From positions 62,001-126,000 of the forward strand of contig NW_026570298.1 in assembly GCF_019649055.1 (NCBI RefSeq): a DNA stretch of 64,000 nt, given 5' to 3'. Shown here piece by piece: positions 58,636 through 64,000 of the stretch. This DNA comes from Paramacrobiotus metropolitanus (lineage: Eukaryota; Tardigrada; Eutardigrada; Parachela; Macrobiotidae). The first letter of the stretch is position 1. Each line of letters begins with the position of its first letter. The notes below the pieces were generated by a model. It saw nothing but the letters and a program-made list of their open reading frames with translations. It did not search any database and had not been told where the DNA came from. The position numbers were made by a program, and so were the translations under genes.

Positions 58636-61257
58636 ATGTACCATTATCGTGGACGATTTTTTGGAAAAACTCCCGTGTACCTGTGGAACTCGGTTGACGT
58701 GCTGACAGAGAGCGGTCTCTTCCAGCACGGCGAAGTGATCAATGTGGCGGAGACCGGGCTGATGGTGGATTTCCATTGCAACGGACAGCGAGCGCAGCTG
58801 GTCAGCTACAACAATGCCTTGCACCCGTCCTGGTTTCCCTATTCCTTGATGCAGCAACACTGGTATGAACCACTGCAGCCGAACCCCGCGGCAACGGAGA
58901 ACGCTAGCGTGCAGGTTTTGTGTCGCCCGCACCTGGGTGCTGCATGGTGCTGGTATCCTGGGCGGTTGCTGCGGCTCCCGTTCTGCTTTCCATGCTTGCA
59001 GATCGGCCTGGTGTGGGTCGCCGTCGACTTGGACGGTCGCCGACTAACGGAACTGTTCTCCGCTGATCAGGTGCGCTTCCCGCCGTCCAAGCAGCAGCTG
59101 GCACAACGAGCGCTGTCGCCGGACTACTTTGTAGTGCGAGAATACCGCCTGCCCGATGAATTTTGGGTTACCCTCACGCCAAAGGCAGCTGATGATTTCC
59201 ATCGACAACTGGAGCTTGAGAAAGGTGACGTTCGTGTCATAAGCATTCTTGGTGGTGCAGTCAAGTACCTGCAACGAAGAAACGCCAAAGCCGTGACAGA
59301 AAAGGAAGTGGTGCGTCCAACACCATAATAATATGTTTATCTGACTACTGTACGAGTAGTGTCTGTAGATATGCACATCAGTTACATAATCCCAGCTGAT
59401 TTCTGCAAATTAGATGCTGAATTATTTGAATTATTATTTTATTACAATATTTTTCAGCATAATTTGATTTAGTTTTATTTGGCGTGCTAGTTTGGTGTAT
59501 GCCATACAACTGTATGGTATTGTGGCGTATAAGTTATGTGCTGAGAGTGTTACAATCGGTGCAATTATCCATGGAATGTTTCTCTGCTTATATTCGCAAC
59601 TTGAAATTTCTTAACCAGAATCTTAATCGCTCGAATTACTTGCTGTAGTGCAATACCGTGCTAATTACTTAGTCATAACCGTATATTGCTTAGTGATAAG
59701 TGCAAGTCCTAGTCGCCTAGATCTAGACCTTTTTCTACTTGTAAATTTGTTTAATTCCCTTTTTAAAGAATAATATTTGCACAATTAAGTACTATTTTCT
59801 GTTATAATTTCGCAGCAAGAAGTGCGCGAGTTGACCGAAAAAACCTCCCATCGCGTGCTCAGTGACGAGCAGGATAAGCTTGGACTAGAAGTAACTGTCA
59901 TTGCGGCAGCGACCAGAAAGCGCAAGCACCCTGACGACGACGCACCACCGGAAGTCGAATGTGTACTGCCATCCGCGACGCATCTGCTGCTGGAGATCTT
60001 CCACTCACTGGATAGCGTCAACCGCCAAAAACTGCGCCGCGTCTGTCCGCTGTGGAACACCGTGCTGACCGGCGCCGACAGCGTGACAATAGTCCGTGTT
60101 TCCTTCCGGCTGAACCGGTTTTTTCCACGAAAAGAGGAGGATTTCACCGACGTTTACGGCGCCGTGGCGGTTTTGCTCAAATGCACCAATGGCAAAACAC
60201 AACGGGTCATTATCGAGGATCTGTGCGCAGAACAGCTCGATATTGCAGTGGTGGTGGTTAAACGGGTGCTTCGGGATATTCGTGTGAAACAACTGATATG
60301 CCATCGTGTGGAAATGGACTGGGAATTGAATTACGGATATGAAGGATATGAATATATCGATAACGGTGCCGCTGCTGCGGAGGAGGTGCAGGAAAAGGGA
60401 AGGATAATCTTCCGGCGTCTAGCCAAAATGTTGAAGAGTATGGCACCGCATTGCGATGAACTTTGCCTGCAACGATGCGAGTTCAGTTCTCTGGAAAAAA
60501 TGAGCGTCATTATTCCGCACGCGACAGTGAAACTGGATGCAGCGGATATAGAGGCACAATTCTGGGATCTGTACGAGGCGCAACTATCTCGCGAGGGAGT
60601 GAATTTAGAGGAGATGGCGGAGTGGATTCGAACCGGAGCGAAAAACCTTCGTGCAATGGTCGTGCAGGTAAAATGCCAAGTACGATAGAAGCACTGGTGA
60701 ACGCAGTTTTGCTTATTTTAATATTTATTAGGTTCTGTATACCGTTACGAAAATCCTGCGCATTTGCACGGGCTTAGTTAAATTGCATTGAGCGTTAAAC
60801 TCGGTAGCCCAGTATTAATTTATCCGGATATATTTAAAGTAATTTATCCTTTCAAAATCCTTTGAAGAAAGATTTTCTAATCTCTGTTTCGATGCGTGAC
60901 CTTCCTGATACATCCTGAATGTATGCCAGCCAACAATTTTCTTCAGCTCCGGAATGTGTCCTTGACCAGTGTACCGCTATTCTGCTTATCCTAATGTACC
61001 GTATATATAGCTAACGTTGTTAATTACGCTTTTAATTCACACCCTCCCTAAACCCTGCAGCGAAGATCTTAAGCGCCGAATAATATTTTGCTTGATTGCA
61101 GTATCTTATGGTCTGGCAAAGTCGCGATCCGCGCTCCACGACTCCGTATCGTGGTCACAAATGGACACTGGGCAACCTCAAGGATCTGGATGTGTCCAAG
61201 CTGACCACCCTCACGCTGCGTGCTTTGAAAGAACGCCTCCCACTGGAGAAGATTTAA
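58636..61257 (+). CDS. Tudor/Agenet-like + F-box family protein, three exons, apparently intact
   Basis: Exons 58636-59310, 59816-60667 and 61102-61257 (675, 852 and 156 nt) join in phase 0 to give about 560 residues. Donors are GTGCGT and GTAAAA; acceptors are TTTCGCAG and GATTGCAG. Residues 17-58 and 91-150 look like two Tudor/Agenet-type beta-barrel segments (FQHGEVINVAETGLMVDFH; GAAWCWYPGRLL...ELFSADQVRFPP). After a basic patch (RKRKHPDDD), an F-box lies at about 276-315 (HLLLEIFHSLDSVNRQKLRR, then VCPLWNTVL). The rest is a Leu-rich region ending in a conserved block (ADIEAQFWDLYEAQLSREG). Exon 3 encodes DPRSTTPYRGHKWTLGNLKD and ends at TAA. F-box proteins usually link substrates to Skp1-Cullin ligases; that role here is inference. 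Splice sites are supported by two other copies in the window. Confidence 0.8.
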
Positions 61258-62196
61258 CTGGAAGATGACGAAGTTGAAGCAGCGCATTAATGGCCCATCT
61301 GGCGTCGAGTTACGTCGATATCGGGAACGGTTGTGTCGCAGTTAACAGAATTATTAGCTAGCACATCTCTTCATTGCTTCAGATTTCTTGATTTTGGTGT
61401 CGGAAACTGGAGTGTTTGATTTCTTTAGTACAATCAATCAGGGGAGCGGTTAGCACTTAGCAGACTGTGAGAAGTACTGCCATGACTTCTTTTGTACTCT
61501 CTGTTGTGAGACGTTGGTCTGCGCTCCCCTCTAATCAGCGAAGCTCTCGGGGCTACGTGACCTAGTATTACGGTCGTTTCTTGGCTTTGTTCTATTCTAG
61601 TAATGGCTTTGGCTGGCAGCGTCGGAAGTTCTGAACAGTGGATTAATTGTGGTTCACTCTATTTAGCTAAATATTTTTCTACGAAAAGGCGTAAAGAAGT
61701 TTTACCTCACATTATACAGTACCTCGCTCCATTATTTATGAGACCCACTGGGCGGACGGAGAATCCGATCCGAGACTGAATTGAATGGAACTTATTTCTG
61801 AATTCTCAAATGTAACTGCTGGTATTTAACCAATTAAAGAGTTTGCAACGGCTTTGGTTGGTTGGAGCTACCCAATCAACGCGCACGGGCGTACTGGAAT
61901 CTATCTACAGTACTAGTATTTCAACCTCTGCTGAATCTGCTCACAAGTGCTGCATTGCATACTCGTACAGTCGTACTGTACTCCGATTTATGCGTCTTCG
62001 CGAAAAATCATCTGACGCTCATGCCAGCATTTGCAAGTTAAAACATGAACTAACCGGTAAGCACACATCTGTTGCAGTCCGTTTTTAAAATTTTGATTGT
62101 TCCTCATTTCAGTTTAGTTGTTCAGTTGTTCCATTATTATCCCGCCTTGCCGTTTCTGTTTATTAAAAGTTCCTTGGCACAGTTGCTAGCAGAAGA
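61258..62196. other. Intergenic between the two tandem F-box genes
   Basis: No supported gene, repeat or RNA. The short ORF at 61843 has no recognisable domain. This would hold the promoter of the next gene, but I see no convincing TATA box. Confidence 0.5.
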
Positions 62197-63868
62197 ATGC
62201 TCATTTGCGGATTAAAATCCTTTGACATCCATCGAGTTAACCAGTGGAACTCGGTGGATGTGCTGACGGAGAGCGGTCTCTTCCAGCACGGCGAAGTGAT
62301 CAACGTGGCGGAGAACGGTCTGATTGTGGATTTCCACTGCAGCGAGCAGCGATCACAGTTAGTCAGTTACGACAAAATTTTCACCGCTTCCGTTGCCCGG
62401 TGTTCGGAGCCGTACCGCACGTGGCGCCAAGAACCCGATTTGACCCGCCTGGCAACGGAGAACGCCAGCGTGCAAGTGTTGTGGCGCCGGCATCCGGGTG
62501 CTGCCTGGCTGTGGTATCCTGGCCGATTGCTCAGCAAGCCCATGATCTTCGAAACTATCGGCCTGGTGATTGCGACGGTGGAAGTGGATGGTTTGGGGCA
62601 GATGGAACTGTTCCCCGTCGACCAGATGCGTTTTCCGCCGTCCGAGAGGCAGCTGGCCAGCCGAGCGCTTAATCCGCAAAGCTTCGGTGTACGTGAATGT
62701 CGTTTGCCAGCGAATTACTGGTCGACGGTTACATCGGAATTAGAGAGCAGGTTCCGTCGTCGCATCGATACGACCCGACCTTTGCGTATTGTGTCCATTG
62801 GCGGTCAAACGGTGGCGTTTCTGCAGCGACGATATGGGCAACCGTTGACGGAGGAAGAACTGGTGCGTTTTATTAATTTTGGTAATGTAAGGATTCTCTA
62901 TTACAGAATCACATGTGAACTGCTCTTATCCAATCTACCAAAAGTGAAGAACACAAATAGAATTTTATTTACGAAAATAAATGCTTCTGTTGATTTTGCG
63001 TTTGATCTATCAACAGAAAAACGCGTACGAGATGACACTGGGGAGCGTTGCACAGTTGGAGGCCCCGGAGCAGGTCTACCAACACGAATCAGGCATGTCG
63101 TCCTTGGACACAACAAGAAAGCGCAAATACCCTGACGACGATGCGCAGTCGGAGACGGAATGTGTTTTACCCGTAGCAGCACACCTCTTGCGCGAGATCT
63201 TTGCCTCACTCGATGACGTCAGCTGTCTGCAACTGCGCCGCGTCTGTCCGCTGTGGAATGAAATCTTGACGGGCGCCGACAGCCATAAAACTGTACGTGT
63301 TTCCTTCGCACCGAACCCGTACTTCTCCATGGATTCGCCAGAATTGACCAGTGTCTACATGGCGGTCGGGGGGATGCTGCAGAGCATCGACCAGTCGACG
63401 GAACGGCTGATTGTCGAGCATGTCCGGGGCGAGTACGCGGAGGAAGTCGTGAGGGTAATTGGCCGGTTCATGCGCGGTGTCCACGTTCAACATCTCATCC
63501 TGCATCGTGTGACATTCCACTGGGATGATTGTATCTTCCGGGAGAGTGTCGGCAGTGACGGGCAGCTGATGATGGGAGTATGGTTTGCAGGCCGGTTGAG
63601 GTTTCGATATCTGTCGGCAGTTGTTGAGGGGTTGAAGGGTTTGGCTCCGTATTGCGGGGACTTGCGGCTGCGTCAGTGTGAATTCAGCTGCAGCGGACGG
63701 ATGAAGGCCATTATTCCGGATGCGATGATTATCCTGGATGTAGCGACGATTGAAACACAATGGTGGAACCTCTACGAGGCCCATTTGTCACGCGACGGAT
63801 TACATTTGCAGGAATTAGCCGAACGAATTCGCACAGGATCGGAAGAATTTCGCGAGATGGTGGCGCAG
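62197..63868 (+). CDS. Second Tudor/Agenet-like + F-box family gene, 3' end outside window
   Basis: Exon 1 is 62197-62862 (222 codons) and exon 2 is 63017-63868 (852 nt, exactly as in the gene at 58636), separated by a 154-bp intron with the same GTGCGT donor and a TATCAACAG acceptor. The protein follows the same plan: NSVDVLTESGLFQHGEVINV and GAAWLWYPGRLL segments, a basic RKRKYPDDD patch aligned without gaps, an F-box (HLLREIFASLDDVSCLQLRR, then VCPLWNEIL), and the ETQWWNLYEAHLSRDG block. A donor (GCGCAG|GTATAC) at 63869 implies a third exon of about 50 codons beyond base 64000. Without splicing, translation would stop at TAG 63881-63883. The first ~14 residues differ from the other copies, so the start is less certain. 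Confidence 0.78.
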
Positions 63869-64000
63869 GTATACAACAAATAGCAGTGCCATGTTGACAA
63901 CGGTGGCAAACAATTTGCCACGCGGCCGGGATTTACGGTACTCTGTAGATAGTAGAACACTGTAAAACTCCTTGATGCTTGTGAAGTGTTACTACGGGTA
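63869..64000 (+). other. Start of intron 2 of the second F-box gene
   Basis: These 132 bases begin with a GTATAC donor and contain no match to exon 3 (the DPRSTT block). Intron 2 of the neighbouring gene is 434 bp, so exon 3 is expected outside the window. Confidence 0.5.

Noticed and set aside
59044-60304. Minus-strand ORFs of ~60-120 codons
   Set aside because: They are antisense shadows of the spliced F-box gene; the plus-strand frames carry the conserved domains.
62863-62890. Extending exon 1 of the second F-box gene to include RFINFG
   Set aside because: The orphan exon has a similar stretch (HMNNFG), but the gene at 58636 does not. The GTGCGT donor is shared and gives a phase-0 join to exon 2, so I kept the shorter exon.
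62244-63784. Minus- and alternate-frame ORFs over the second F-box gene (up to 192 codons)
   Set aside because: They overlap exons supported by homology and splice signals and are not conserved between paralogs.

Overview
This is animal genomic DNA. The genes have short GT-AG introns, there are no bacterial operons, and most of the window is repeats. A retroelement, a Helitron, a hAT-type transposon and several MITEs are nested in one another. I cannot name the species from sequence alone. The multi-copy genes that join a Tudor/Agenet-like region to an F-box remind me of predicted tardigrade proteins, so a tardigrade is a low-confidence guess.

Layout. (1) 1-5985, minus strand: a decayed Ty3/gypsy-type retroelement with gag, nucleocapsid, protease-RT-RNase H and integrase recognisable but broken by frameshifts. 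(2) 6274-8450, minus: exons 2 and 3 of an F-box family pseudogene, with a 186-bp palindromic MITE inside the F-box exon. (3) 8905-48578: about 35 kb of a ~325-bp satellite (roughly 110 monomers). It has an inverted block at each end, a 1.25-kb four-monomer higher-order repeat, a 2.6-kb tandem duplication and a 10.64-kb tandem duplication. A 4.5-kb Helitron (10465-14959) sits inside the left part with both ends and its target site readable. (4) 48579-53105: sparse sequence, then a ~92-bp minisatellite split by an 890-bp piggyBac-type non-autonomous element with TTAA target duplication. (5) 53147-55563: a degenerate hAT-like transposase, itself split by a 712-bp inverted-repeat element with TAA duplication. 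(6) 56153-56827, minus: an orphan exon 1 of the F-box family. (7) 58636-61257 and 62197-end, plus: two apparently intact members of the family; the second runs off the window before its last exon.

Two points stand out. First, the family has a rigid three-exon structure: exon 1 of 675, 666 and 675 nt in three copies, exon 2 of 852 nt in both intact genes, and phase-0 introns. Second, the orphan exon 1 at 56.2-56.8 kb and the exon 2-3 pseudogene at 6.3-8.5 kb lie on the same strand and are complementary in content. They may be halves of one ancestral gene driven apart by the satellite and transposons.

The two intact genes probably encode F-box proteins, possibly adaptors that bring substrates to an SCF ubiquitin ligase. 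Apart from these two genes, the recognisable coding sequence is mobile-element or pseudogene remains.
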